From contig JABCPU010000009.1 of assembly GCA_016800925.1 (NCBI GenBank), forward strand, positions 411,311-475,310: a stretch of DNA of 64,000 nucleotides, read 5' to 3'. Made by a program: the position numbers and the translations under genes. Origin of the DNA: Suillus spraguei. Its lineage: Eukaryota; Basidiomycota; Agaricomycetes; Boletales; Suillaceae. Shown here piece after piece: positions 33,863 through 44,140 of the stretch. Each line of letters starts with the position of its first letter. The stretch's first letter is position 1. The notes under the pieces were generated by a model. That model was not told the DNA's origin. It saw only the letters and a program-made list of their open reading frames with translations, and ran no database searches.

Positions 33863-36042
33863 CTGTGATTGTCCAAATGCCATGAGTCCAGACATTCAAA
33901 TGTTTCGGCATGGATTTTTCCCTGCATTGTTTAACAGGCCAAAGACCGTGTTTACCTTCAGAGTGCTGGATAATTTTCTATTGGACAACCTTGAATGTGG
34001 CACCTCCACAATGAACTATTACAGCAAGCTCTGGCGAATGACCTCGAGCATGTTTCCACACCTGGTTCCGGTAATGCTATTCTTGCTTCATCTAAAGGAC
34101 ATTATGTTGACACAGGCCGTGGCAAGGATCGATACAGAGAGCTCATGAGAGTCGCTCAACAGTAGAGGCAGTTGAAGACCATGAAATGGCATGGCTATGG
34201 CCATCGTTCTGACATCCTAAATGCAGGAGATCTTGCATTATTTTGCCCGGCATGTCCGCAGCCTGGGATTACTGTATCTTTGTCAGGGGATGAATCACTT
34301 GATGAGTGAGTCCTCTTCAATACTGAAGTGAACTCGGCAATGATAAGAACTCCAAGCTGGAAATACACCCGGTCATTTGTGATGGACGGAAATTTCAAAG
34401 CTGAACACTTGCATCCCATTAATCCCCTTGATGAAGTTTGGCTTTCAGATGGGCTTGGATTCATGGTCGGAAAGGACAGGTATAAAATGCATTTTGCAGA
34501 GGCTGCTGACACGGTGGAAAAATTGAGCTGCAACAATCACCGGGTGGTAAATCAAGCAAATGCAGTGCAGCATAAGCTCGAGTCCACAGGAATTGGGGGA
34601 GTTGCCTGCGCCCAGCATGGGTGCTTTGTCCCTCACTCAATGGTTGATTTTCAGAAAGGGGAAAGGCAAGCCAAACATGCCATTCGACATTCACTAGTTG
34701 ACCATGCATCATTTGCAGACAAATGAACATGGACTATGCCCTTTGTGAGGCTGCCCAGCACAATATGGAAGGCATTACCAGGGCTGTCACCTTCTATGAC
34801 ATCAACTGTCAATACAACAAGCACTTTTGTGTTTGGGTGGATTGAAGCCGATACCTTGACATGGTACTGGAACTGACCATCATTGCTGGAATCGGGTTGT
34901 GGCATGTGCATGGACATCAGGACAGTTGTTATGTCTGATATGCTTCAAATTTTATTGAAGGCATTGGCCGGATTGATGGAGAGATCATGGAGACCCTATG
35001 GGCACGTCTCAACCTGATTTCCCCTGCCACTCGGGGAATGTCATCCCCGCACCGAAAGGAATGTCTTGATTATCAGATGAACGATTCCAATTTCTGCAAG
35101 ATGATCCGCATGAAAAGGACTCTTTGCCGGAAATACAAGCTGGCAAAGAATGGCATCGCTGAAAGTGGCAAGGCTTTCGACAGACTTGATGAAGCTGCAC
35201 CCGGCAATTTAAAGACACAATGGTTAGCAAGCGAGATGGTTGCTCAGTCCAAGAGAATCAGGGATCCTGTGGCGATGGATTTATATGAAATCAATATCAA
35301 GAAGGGTAAGTTGACATTCTTTGTCTCCATGGAGCTCCAAATTAATTTTGCACTTAGCACCAAGCAAAAAGGAGATCGAGCTTAGACTACTAGAAGTGGG
35401 TAATGGTAATGCCCGTAATGCAGCACCCTCTTGCAGATCTGTGGCAACATGGATATCCATTGGGTTCGCAATTGAAGAGGCTCAAATTGCATTGCTCATC
35501 GAGGTCCACAGAATTGGAAGACAATCGACGGAGACACAGAGATTAGATATTGCCTGGCAATGCAATCGTCTTCAAGGCCAGATAGATGAATTCACTCGGT
35601 CTGCTCTTATGCATCTCGGAGAGGGATTTGATGCAGATGACGATCCTGACGACTTGAACATAGATATTCTTGATGATCTCGATGATGACCCGGCAGATTT
35701 CACCGAGACATCTGATGTGTGGACAAACTCCCCTGAGCTCACCATAATTCCATTGCCATCAAACCTCAGGGTTGATCATTGCAGACGCTGTATGGCAGAG
35801 AATCTGATTCCATTGGAGATGTCGCTGCATGAAGGGCAGGCCAATGATGCCCTGCACAATCTCCACATTCACTTGTGCAACAAGGCTATCCTGTTCTGAA
35901 CAACAGTTAGGCAAGCCAAATCTCAAGCCCTAAAAACTCGAGCGTGGTCCTCAGCCCATGTCGGAGTTTGAATCTCTAATCCATCCATCAGTGACTCATA
36001 TCATCACCTCTTCATTGCCAGCATCACACTCTTGCATTAGCC

Positions 36043-36843
36043 ATGCCTGAAACTCCTGCATCCACATCTGGCACTCCAAATACTGGACATCATTGGCAAC
36101 CCATGAAGCTGAACCTTCAAGATATTTCTTGTACTTTGAATATGGCTGCATCGCGCATCCGCGCATGTATCTCTCAATATCAGATGGAGGCTGCTAACAA
36201 CCCTCCCTCTTCTGCCCAGATCATGTACTTTAAAGCCGGGTTGCAATGGGAGATCAATGTAAGTGACTGATTACCGGATGACCAGCTGACTTTTTTGGGC
36301 AATGCTGAGATTTCCAACAGACATTTGTTATGCCACTCCTGCAGTACTCAGCTGCAAGGAACATCGTTTCTGTTGTTCCAAGCCCCATCGCTCATGTCCT
36401 GACATTGTATCCCATGCTCACCTGGAACACTGTTCCAGACCACATCTTTTCATCCCACCTATGTCAGTTTGATGATGTCGCAGCTCCGAGACATCCATCC
36501 CAGATTATTCCTAGCTATGATACTCCATGGTGGATGGGACACACCGAAATTCCGAATGAACCATGGCAATGGGGTCAGATCATGAGGTCCTGTGTCGTTC
36601 ACTACCAGCATTGGATGGAAAATGGAGTTGAGGATGATGGCTTGGTTCTTCCTGAGGAGGTAAATGACTCATCAGGCCCATCAGTGATGAGACTTAAGAT
36701 GATTTGAGCATGCCTGGTAGCATTGATGGAGGAGCAAGATGAGGGTATCCATGAGAAGATGGCAGAGGTGAAGATGTACACTGACATGCTACAGAGATTG
36801 AAGAGAGGCATGGGAGTGGAGTCCTCTTCACTGTGTTTAGATT
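36043..36843 (+). CDS. Uncharacterised gene downstream of KDZ transposase
   Basis: Starts MPETPASTSGTPNTGHHW. Exon 1 ends GLQWEIN at a GTAAGT donor (36257), and the next exon opens TFVMPLLQYSAARNIVSVVP after CCAACAG in the same frame. Later text is DHIFSSHLCQFDDVAAPRHP, YDTPWWMGHTEIPNEPWQW and a C-terminal helix, EEQDEGIHEKMAEVKMY. The last intron (about 36661-36729) is tentative. No family is recognised. A fragment of the same C-terminal helix (EEQQEGIHDKMVEIEL) recurs at 63186, so the sequence is repeated in the genome. It is probably TE cargo. Confidence 0.5.
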
Positions 36844-36849
36844 AGAAAG

Positions 36850-37094
36850 GTCTTCATTTCATACTTGATGTAAAATATTATATTCTGTCCAAATGATTGT
36901 CTTGACTCCCAAATATTTTGTTCCGGATTTTGAGGACTGGATTTCAAGATCCGGATGTAGAGTCCTAAATCACGAATGCTGAGTGGTGAATGCCCGAGTG
37001 CCGAGGTACTCAGAGTTTGGGACTCAATTCATGGGACTCGACTTCCGAATGGCAAGATTGCCTCACATATTTCTGAGTGGTGAGTCATGAATCT
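36850..37094. other. Spacer with satellite-like motifs
   Basis: Includes GAATGCCCGAGTGCCGAG and ATTGCCTCACATATTTC, short echoes of the satellite at 57430-61300. No gene. Confidence 0.5.
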
Positions 37095-37096
37095 TA

Positions 37097-37307
37097 CAGT
37101 GGCTCAAAAAACTGTCCGCATGTTTTGACATTTTTCACTATCTATGATATTGTGTGAGAATGAACAAATTCCTCAAGGACATACTTATACCACATTGTAG
37201 TATGGCTTCAGGGCTTTTATTTGAGCCCTACACCGTGGGAATCGGCGGAGATATGGTGGAGATATAAGGCTTATAAAATGATGACTCATGTGGACAGTTT
37301 TTTGAGT
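37097..37307 (+). repeat. Left terminal inverted repeat of Tc1-like element
   Basis: Outer motif GGCTCAAAAAACTGTCC at the end, then sequence shared with the right end (for example CCCTACACCGTGGGAATCGG). The inner boundary motif GGACAGTTTTTTGAGT is in opposite orientation. Confidence 0.9.
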
Positions 37308-37432
37308 GTATATTAAAACTATATAAATCATGCCACTATTATATAAATTATAAAGTGGTGTCATTATGTTATTTTATGACTATATCTAACTATATAAACC
37401 AGAATATCTCATGTATCATAGTCATAATCACC

Positions 37433-38449
37433 ATGAAAGCCATCTCCTCTGCTCAAAGAGATAATATCCTCTCTCTGTATTATGCTGGCCTCTCTGCTCG
37501 CCAAATTTCCTCTAGAACTGGAGTATGCAAGTCCACTGTGGCCAAGTTCATCAAAGAAAGCCACCCAGACAAGGAAAACTCTTGTGGAGGACGTCCATCC
37601 AAGCTTACCTCTACTGACAAAAGGGCTATTATCCAACATATCACTACAGGAAAGGCTGATAATGCTGTCCAAGCCACCCATTATATCAATTCCACCATCA
37701 CTACCCCTGTCTCTTCACAAACTGTGAGGAATGTTCTCAAGGCAGCTCATCTCAAGGCAGTAACAAAGAAGAAAAAGCCTCTTCTCTCCATCAAACATAG
37801 GCAGAGAAGACTAGCCTTTGCCTTAGCTCATCAACACTGGACTGTAGAGGACTGGAAGCGTGTTATATGGTCAGATGAGACCAAAATCAATAGGATTGGG
37901 TCAGATGGGAAGGTGTATGTATGGAAAAAGAAGGGAGATGGCCTAACAGACAGAGAGGTTAATGGGACTGTCAAGTTTGGAGGAGGTTCTTTAATGGTAT
38001 GGGGCTGTATGGGATGGAATGGTGTGGGAATGCTTGCTGAGGTTGAGGGGAAGATGAATGCTGAGCAGTATGTGGACATTTTAAATGACCACTTGCTGCC
38101 TAGCTTGGCAGAATCAGGGATTGATGAAGAAGATATCATTTTCCAACAGGATAATGATCCCAAGCACACATCCAGAAGAGCTAGGGAATGGTTTGAAGAA
38201 CATAACATCAATGTTCTTGACTGGCCAGCACAGTCTCCTGATGTCAATGTCATTGAACATCTCTGGGGAACACTCAAGAAAAAGCTTCAAGCCTATGAAA
38301 ACCCCCCTAAAGGAGTATGGGAGCTTTGGGAGAGAGTAGCAGTGGAATGGGGGAAGATCACAGCTGAGGATTGCCATAAATTAATTGAGAGTATGCCTAG
38401 AAGGATAGAGGCAGTAATTAAAGCCAAGGGAGGTCATACAAAATACTAG
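37433..38449 (+). CDS. Tc1-like (DD34E) transposase
   Basis: An uninterrupted 338-codon ORF from the ATG at 37433. The N-terminal paired-type DNA-binding region has two helix-turn-helix parts (YYAGLSARQISSRTGVCKST; DNAVQATHYINSTITTPVSS), with a GRPSKLT hinge. The catalytic domain has D in VIWSDETKINRIGSDG, D in FQQDNDPKHTSRRA and E in SPDVNVIEHLWGTLKKKL. The second D and E are about 34 residues apart, as in Tc1 elements. The length is normal for the family. An earlier in-frame TTG-led extension to 37355 has no family similarity, so the ATG at 37433 is preferred. It could still be active, judging by the open frame, TA flanks and matching ends. Confidence 0.93.
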   Translation: MKAISSAQRDNILSLYYAGLSARQISSRTGVCKSTVAKFIKESHPDKENSCGGRPSKLTSTDKRAIIQHITTGKADNAVQATHYINSTITTPVSSQTVRNVLKAAHLKAVTKKKKPLLSIKHRQRRLAFALAHQHWTVEDWKRVIWSDETKINRIGSDGKVYVWKKKGDGLTDREVNGTVKFGGGSLMVWGCMGWNGVGMLAEVEGKMNAEQYVDILNDHLLPSLAESGIDEEDIIFQQDNDPKHTSRRAREWFEEHNINVLDWPAQSPDVNVIEHLWGTLKKKLQAYENPPKGVWELWERVAVEWGKITAEDCHKLIESMPRRIEAVIKAKGGHTKY

Positions 38450-38474
38450 AATACCTGGTTATTACTGTAAAATA

Positions 38475-38688
38475 CTTGAGTCAAAAAACTGTCCGCATAA
38501 GTCACCATTTTGTGAGCCTTGTATCTCCACCATATCTCCACCGATTCCCACGGTGTAGGGCTCAAATGAAAGCCCTGAAGCCATACTACAATGTGGTATA
38601 AGTATGTCCTTGAGGAATTTGTTCATTCTCACACAATATCATAGATAGTGAAAATGTCAAAACATGCAGATAGTTTTTTGAGCCACTG
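38475..38688 (-). repeat. Right terminal inverted repeat of Tc1-like element
   Basis: Mirror of the left repeat. The inner boundary is TTGAGTCAAAAAACTGTCCG and the outer end is AGTTTTTTGAGCCACTG. The outermost GTCCGCATG of the left end reads CATGCAGAT here, the main mismatch. Confidence 0.9.
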
Positions 38689-38690
38689 TA

Positions 38691-38904
38691 TATCTGTCAT
38701 TTACACCAGAGTCACAGGCCTGTCTAGGTATTGCAGATATATCATTTATACTAGAAGGATAGGCCTGACCAGGTATTGCAGATAGTTGGCCAATCCTGGG
38801 TATACATAAACCAGCTGGTGTCTGGTAGTCCAGGTTTTGCAGGGCACTGTACATGTCCTATGACAGGGTTTTACAGTGTTGTATGACTGAAAGGTGTGGA
38901 ATGT
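38691..38904. other. Spacer with short imperfect direct repeats
   Basis: GGCCTG(T/A)C(T/C)AGGTATTGCAGATA appears twice (about 38718 and 38761). No gene. Confidence 0.5.
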
Positions 38905-40183
38905 AGCATCGTAGTCAGCAGTAAGCTGCCGCAGCTAGCAAAGATGCCGCCAGAACTAGCATGGTAAGTAGTGGTGCTAGTGTGGTTGACATAATGCTTG
39001 AAAATATAGCGTCTAGCGAGCAGTGACGAGTGATAATGTTAGCAGTAGTGGTAAAGTGTGAGCAGTGTGAAGCAACAGTAAAGAAATCTGTGGTACTTTC
39101 AGTGGTAAAGTAGTGGTGAGCATGAAGTTCAGTCAAAATAGGGGTCAAGTAGCGGTGTGCCAGTGGTAATGGTGAATAAAGGAAATTGATTAACGAGCGG
39201 TAAAGAACTTTAAAGACTAAGTCCACTACTGGGTAGATCCAGAGCTGGACACTAATTCTGACCTACAGTATGGTGAAAATGAGGTACTGTATTGTGTGGG
39301 CTACACGGTGCTTATATCCTATATTGTATGTACTCGGGATGTGTTAGGCAAAATCAGTAGCACTCAATATGCAGTAACTGCCATATGTAAATGTAGCACA
39401 AGGCAGCTGCGGGATGAGGCAACATGTAATAAGACTTGCCATGGAATCAGTGATAAACAGTCATGTACAAACTACGCACCAAATGGAGCTATGCAGACAC
39501 AGCAGGGACATGGAAGGATATCGGTATGTGGAATGTGGTGTGGCAGTCGGTATGGTGTGCGGTAAGCATGTGATGCCGCCAGCAATGCTAAAAGGATTAA
39601 GATGGCCTTTAGATGAGTGGAGTTTCCTATAGACATGAGACATGCGCTAAAAGATAGGGTTTTAAGCCCAGCACCTGTTACAGTTGTACGTGCCCCTATT
39701 CATTTTCTTACTTATGTCATCATTTCCTTGCTTGATCAATTTAGCATATGCATATGATAAACCTTTGAATCATGCACTTCAACGTGCTTGTATGATACAT
39801 GCTTTCCTTATTAGGATACACAGTTACATTCCTGCAGTTGCATGGCCTGTGCGCACATATGGCCCTATTTAAGCACAGTAAATAATGCTTGTGTTCCTTA
39901 CTTTAATCTTACTGGGTTTTACCTGGATGTCTCTTCGCTAAGGACCCCCAATCTTTAGTCATCTCTAAGTCTAAGCACTCCTTAAACTTAGTCTCTATTC
40001 TCATAGAAACCTCCTTGACTTGTCATTGAGGCTGAACCCTTGATTGTACTCGGAACTAGTCCCTTGTACTTTCACCTTGCTCTCTTCTGAGCATTGCAGA
40101 ACTTCCCAGCAGACCATCTGTGTCTTTTCACTGTCGCTGGTGATGCCACCCCAGTTCGTCACAGCACCAGTATGTTCATTACA
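38905..40183 (+). repeat. Family C LTR fragment (C3), split by a family-A LTR
   Basis: From about CATCGTAGTCAGCAGTAAGC to ATGTTCATTACA it matches the family-C LTR at 40210-41146, lacking its first ~170 bp. The LTR A6 (39676-40163) is inserted near its right end. Confidence 0.8.
39676..40163 (-). repeat. Solo LTR, family A (A6)
   Basis: Complete, minus orientation (TGTTACAGTTGTACG to GTTCGTCACA). The 5-bp duplication GCACC is perfect (39671-39675, 40164-40168). Confidence 0.9.
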
Positions 40184-40186
40184 GCA

Positions 40187-40209
40187 TGACAAAATACGAT
40201 GAAGTGTGG
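40187..40209 (-). repeat. Half of a small TGACAAAAC inverted-repeat element (D)
   Basis: TGACAAAATACGATGAAGTG is the terminal part of a ~105-bp MITE-like element, complete at 54057-54160. Its other half is at 45668-45747. The two are separated by the LTR element C and the inversion. Confidence 0.7.
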
Positions 40210-42026
40210 TGTAAAGATGCAATCTAGCTTGGGCTGTAGATAAATCACTGCCTAAACTAGTATGTTAGTCTTGCGCTCTGTCTAGTCTGCTTCACTTGTA
40301 AGAACAAGAGCATTCAACCCTAAAGGGGGATGCCTATTTAGTATGGTCAAGTTTGAGTCTAACTTATTTGCGAAACAAGCATCGAAGTCAGCGGTAAGTT
40401 GCCGTGGTCAGCGATGATACTGCCGGAACTAGCGTTGTGCATAGCGGTGCTACCGTCGTCGAGATAAAGTCAGTAACAGTTGCATCTAGCGAGCAATGTT
40501 GAGCGGTGGTCTCAGCGGTAGCAGTAAGGTTGCGAGTGGTGCAATGAAACAGTAAAGAAGTCCGTGGTACTTTCAGCGGTAAAGTAGCGGAGCATGAGAA
40601 GTTCAGTCAAAAGTAACAATCAAAAGTCCAGGGGTATGCCAGCGGTAACGGAGAACAAGCGTGATGTATTAACGAGCGATAAGGGAACTTTAAAGACTAT
40701 GTCCACTACTGGGTTGATCCAGAGCTAGACAATAATCCTGACCTATAGTACATGCAATGGTGTAAAATCAGGTGCTCTATTGTGTGGGGTACGCAGTGCT
40801 TATATCCTAATTCGTATGTACTCGGAATACTCTAGGCGAGATCAGTAGCGCTGGAGTGTAGTAACCGCCGTAAGTAAACATAGTGTGAGGCGCTGCAGCA
40901 CGAGGCAACATGTAATAATGCTTGCCGTGGAATCAGTGATAATGAACAGGAAACAAACTACACACCAAATGGAGCTATGCGGACGCAGCAAGGACATGGA
41001 AGGACATCGGTTCATGGAACGTGGTGCGGCAGTCGGTAGGTACTGCTAAAGGGATAAGAAGGCCATGGACTAGTGGTAACTCCTGTAGACATGAGACGAG
41101 TGTCAAAATATGGGGTTTTAAGCCCAGTGCCAATATGTTCGTTACATCTCCTAGGAAATTTAGAAACTGACCATCCCTGGTCAACTATACCGCCGGTAAG
41201 GGACTTAGCAAGAATTCGAGCAATATCAAGATCACGTGATGGGATGCGTAAGCAGAATTTGCCTGGACATGGAATAGTGGATGCGCCGTGCTGTGACTGT
41301 GGACAATGCAGCGGAGTGTGACGCGGTGTGGTCACGAAATTACTGTTCCCTACAAAAGGGCCGTCGTTGGACTTCTCCACTTTCTCCCATCTTTACTCCA
41401 TACTATCATGTTGTCTTCGACCTTCACTTTTGACACCTCACCCTCGCTGCTCCTGCTGCCGCCACTCAATCTGCGGTGCAGAAAAAACTCGCCGCCCTCC
41501 AAGAACGTTTGGACGGGCTAATCCTGTCAGCTCCAGATGACAAGGAGGAGCTCCTTGAGGAGAAGGATATGTGGGTGAAGGCCTGGGAGCAGTTCTTTGT
41601 GCGTCTTTCTTTTCTTCTTCTTTAGCGGTAGCAATACTGACTTAGCTTGTTCTCTTAGCACAATGTAGAAGAGTGCCGCTGCGAAGGCATGGTACATGGC
41701 CTCAACCTGGGCTTGACACCTGAAGAAGTCATGGAGGCAACCGCTGTCATGCCAACGGTCAATGCCTACCATCTGGAGATCGCTGCAGCTGAAAAGGCCG
41801 CAGAGGAGAAGAAGAAGGCTGCCATGGCTCCAGTTGAGCCTGCGGTAGCTGACAAGGGGAAGGGGAAGAAGCGGGCTTTGGAGGAAGAGCCTGAGGTGGA
41901 AGATGTTGCTGGCGGTGACAGTGAAGAGGAGGAGGAAGCGCCTGCACCCAAGAGGGTAGCGCAGCCTTCTTCAAAGAAATCCTTAGAGGTGGTGATAGAA
42001 CAACCACCGGTGAGTTTTCCTCTTAT
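40210..42026 (+). mobile_element. Non-autonomous LTR element C: 5' LTR and internal region
   Basis: 5' LTR C1 (40210-41146, TGTAAAGATGCAATC to TTCGTTACA) followed by an 880-bp internal region. The partner LTR (C2) is at 45748-46713 in inverted orientation and is nearly the same as C1 over its length. The target duplication is GTGG (40206-40209) against GCGG read on the minus strand at 45744-45747, one CpG transition apart. No protease, RT or integrase is present, so it depends on another element. Confidence 0.75.
41408..42026 (+). pseudogene. Gene fragment carried by LTR element C (coiled-coil, acidic/basic)
   Basis: The ATG at 41408 opens MLSSTFTFDTSP. A one-base shift or tiny intron is needed to reach LAALQERLDGLILSAPDDKE. 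An intron of about 60 nt (GTGCGT at about 41600 to TTCTCTTAG) joins KAWEQFF to HNVEECRCEGMVHGLNLG. The rest is a charged helix (EIAAAEKAAEEKKKAA), a basic KGKGKKRA and an acidic DSEEEEEAP. The internal region ends at a GTGAGT donor-like site 17 bases before the next LTR, so the gene is cut inside an intron. Composition resembles the N-terminal part of the gene carried by element E. It looks like a captured, 3'-truncated cellular gene. Confidence 0.5.
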
Positions 42027-42910
42027 TGTAAAGATACAATCTAGCCTAGTCTGTAGATAAACCACGGCCTAAGCTAGTATGCGAGTCTTGCGCTCTACCT
42101 AGCCTGCTACTCTTGTGAGGCAAGAACGTTCAACCCTAAAGGGAATGCTAAGTTAGTATAGTCAAATAATGCCCAACCTGTGGTGCAAGACTGCCGTCGG
42201 AGGTAGCGAGATGCTAGTGGTGACCTCCGGTCCGTGGGAAACTAGCGGTAAGCGCGGGAAAGCGGTAGACAAGTGGTAGCAAAAGTAGTTAAACTGCGGT
42301 AGTGCGTGCGGTAAAACTGCGGTAAGGCGTGGGAAACTGGCGGTAAAACAAGCGGTGAAGCATAGCGATGAAGCGCGGGAAAGCGGTAAAGAGCGGTGGT
42401 GCGTGCGGCAGTAAAACAATTCTTAAGAGACAGTGACTTCGGCGAAAGACTTTATTCTGTTAGAGACAGTAGTGGTGACAATTCCTAAGTACTGTGTGTA
42501 CCATAGAGGGAAAAGTAAAAGTACCGGAATGTGCGAAGAGTCCTTTTTAACATGTGCCGTGAACGGCTGGAATACATAGCGAGAACGGTAGCAAGATAGA
42601 GATATTTAGCTAAGAGGCATGCAGCGAGCAAGCGGCGTCACGGAAGGTAAGGTAAGTCTTGCCGTAGCTTTAGTAATGGTGGAAATGAATATGCTACACA
42701 CCAATGGATCTTAGACGGAAATGGAATGGACAGGAGGACATCGGTAGCGAGATTTGGTAAGGGGCAAGGATCAATGGAGCGAAAACGGTACCGGCGAAGC
42801 GAAAAGGGGTAATGCTCGCTATAGGGGTTTTCTCGGTAGCCGCTGTAGACAGTAACGAGACACTTGTGGAAAATGGCACTTTCATGGTCAGCGTGACTTT
42901 GTTCGCTACA
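42027..42910 (+). repeat. Family B LTR (B3), at inversion breakpoint
   Basis: Complete LTR TGTAAAGATACAATC to GTTCGCTACA. The left flank TTAT and right flank ACGG do not match. The right flank matches the base quartet next to the LTR at 46713 (CCGT read on the other strand), as expected if B3 was inserted in the G1 leader and then inverted away from its second flank. Confidence 0.85.
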
Positions 42911-43239
42911 ACGGATCAAACACCTAATGTTGCTCGTCCTCCATCTACTAGCAGCAGCAATGTAAGGCTGGGCCTGGTAGAGGTCTACTAACTACAAAAG
43001 ACTATTGGTAGAAATGCGCTCAAATGAGCAAAGGAGAGAAGAAGATCACGACTTTTTAAGGTCGGGCAAGACAAAACGTTTTGTACTGGTCTGCAAGTGC
43101 AAGTGCCTTTACAAACACATACAGAAAGATGATGAGAGACTTCTAAGAGTTGTCTACAATGGTACTATTGTTGAAGAGGAGTCTAGAAGAAAAGTGTGCA
43201 GCAGTATGCGAGTCGGAGTCCCCTAAAGTTCAAACCTAA
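42911..43239 (-). other. G1 (copy b) leader, inverted part
   Basis: Matches the leader of G1 copy a at about 2935-3261 and continues, on the other strand, the leader beginning at 46714. Short ORFs here have no family support. Confidence 0.8.
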
Positions 43240-43391
43240 TGTCACAACCCACAAACGAATTAATGCAAGGGCAGAGACTAGGACTCAAACTAAGGTTATC
43301 ACAAGAGAAGAGAGAGGAGCAAGGACGTCTTGGATTGCTACTATGTAGATACAAGAGGTTTGAACTAAAGAACTACTACAGCGAAACTAGC

Positions 43392-44140
43392 TGTTAAGAC
43401 TGTACTCAAGGGTAGAGAGATCCGAAGGGCTTTGGCCTCAGTTTGTGCACTGTGCCCCTTTCTCGAGTAATGCCCCTTATTTCAGGGAGGAGTTATTCGT
43501 CCGAAGACCCAGAAGGAGTTGCGTGACGGATCCGGGTGTCCGAAGGTGTCGGATATGATACATCTGAAGGTTATTCGGAACGTAAGGAGAGGACAGAGAT
43601 TAAGGCTAGTTTCGGAACGAGTTCCTAACTAGAAACTAACGGAGATAGACTATCCGAAGATAGAGTCGGAGATATAGACTATAGGAATCAATCCTAAGTC
43701 TCGGAAGGTGACTTAAAGCGGAAAGTGGCTTAAGTCCAGAGGAGGCAGAATGAGTAGAATCTAAGATGATATTCGAACTAAGGTTCTACAGAGATCTACA
43801 AGTGGTTTATATACTGTAAGTATCTAAGATGGATAATCAGCAAGTCCGGGACCGAGGGCTATGTACGAAGTGTAACAGGAGTCTATTAGTTAATGCACAG
43901 CGGATCAGTAAGCATGAATCGGAAATGAACACAGGAAACGGATCAGTAACACAGGACGGAAATATAAACAGCCAGAATACTGGAAACAGGAGGAATGACG
44001 AAAGGAGATAGACGCAGATATACACAAGGGAGTTAAGGTGCGAGAAGTGAGCACATTCGGATGGGTGGTCCGGGCAGGATCTGTGGACCGGATGGATATG
44101 AAATTGATCGGATCTGAGATTAGAAGTATGGTATATGACA
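43392..44140 (+). repeat. 5' LTR of element E
   Basis: 749 bp, rich in TCCGAAG/CGGA motifs. Its last ~55 bases (ATGAAATTGATCGGATCTGA onwards) recur at 45205-45267, which defines the LTR end. Confidence 0.75.

Larger units (their letters stand above)
25245..35899 (+). pseudogene. KDZ-type (Kyakuja-Dileera-Zisupton) transposase, interrupted
   Basis: Exon 1 25245-25499, exon 2 from 25560. The gene is interrupted at 26029/33863 by a complete chromovirus and resumes at 33868. Recognised blocks are a CxC2-type zinc region (CIICNQDGVYKCQDCLGEPL, then CMGCC, PFHWISQWNGQFFEWSCL, GLTIHLGHDG), FTFRVLDNFLLDNLECGTS, LALFCPACPQPGI, WKYTRSFVMDGNFKAEHLHP, CNNHRVVNQAN, GCFVPHSMVDFQKGERQ, TFYDINCQYNKHF, GLWHVHGHQDSCYV and DGEIMETLWARLN. 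Acidic residues in MDGNF, FYDINCQ and METLW fit the KDZ catalytic set. Premature stops sit at 34843, 34936 and 35897 (each CGA to TGA) and one TAG follows RVAQQ. Two introns use GC donors (25500, and after GERQ near 34665). It is a dead copy. Confidence 0.85.
37097..38688 (+). mobile_element. Tc1-like DNA transposon, apparently complete
   Basis: A 1592-bp element bounded by TA (37095-37096 and 38689-38690) with long terminal inverted repeats (about 37097-37307 and 38475-38688) that start CAGTGGCTCAAAAAACTGTC. Each repeat ends internally with an inverted copy of the terminal CTCAAAAAACTGTCC motif. It contains one open transposase. It lies between the KDZ cluster and the LTR complex. Confidence 0.92.

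Noticed and set aside
17630..36843. TET/JBP oxygenase gene in the KDZ cluster
   Set aside because: Searched for by eye because KDZ elements can carry one; no HxD...H-type dioxygenase text was seen on either strand.
40210..41146. LTR C1 as an independent solo LTR
   Set aside because: Its flanks do not match each other, while C1 and C2 are nearly identical and their outer flanks fit a GTGG/GCGG duplication after undoing the inversion.
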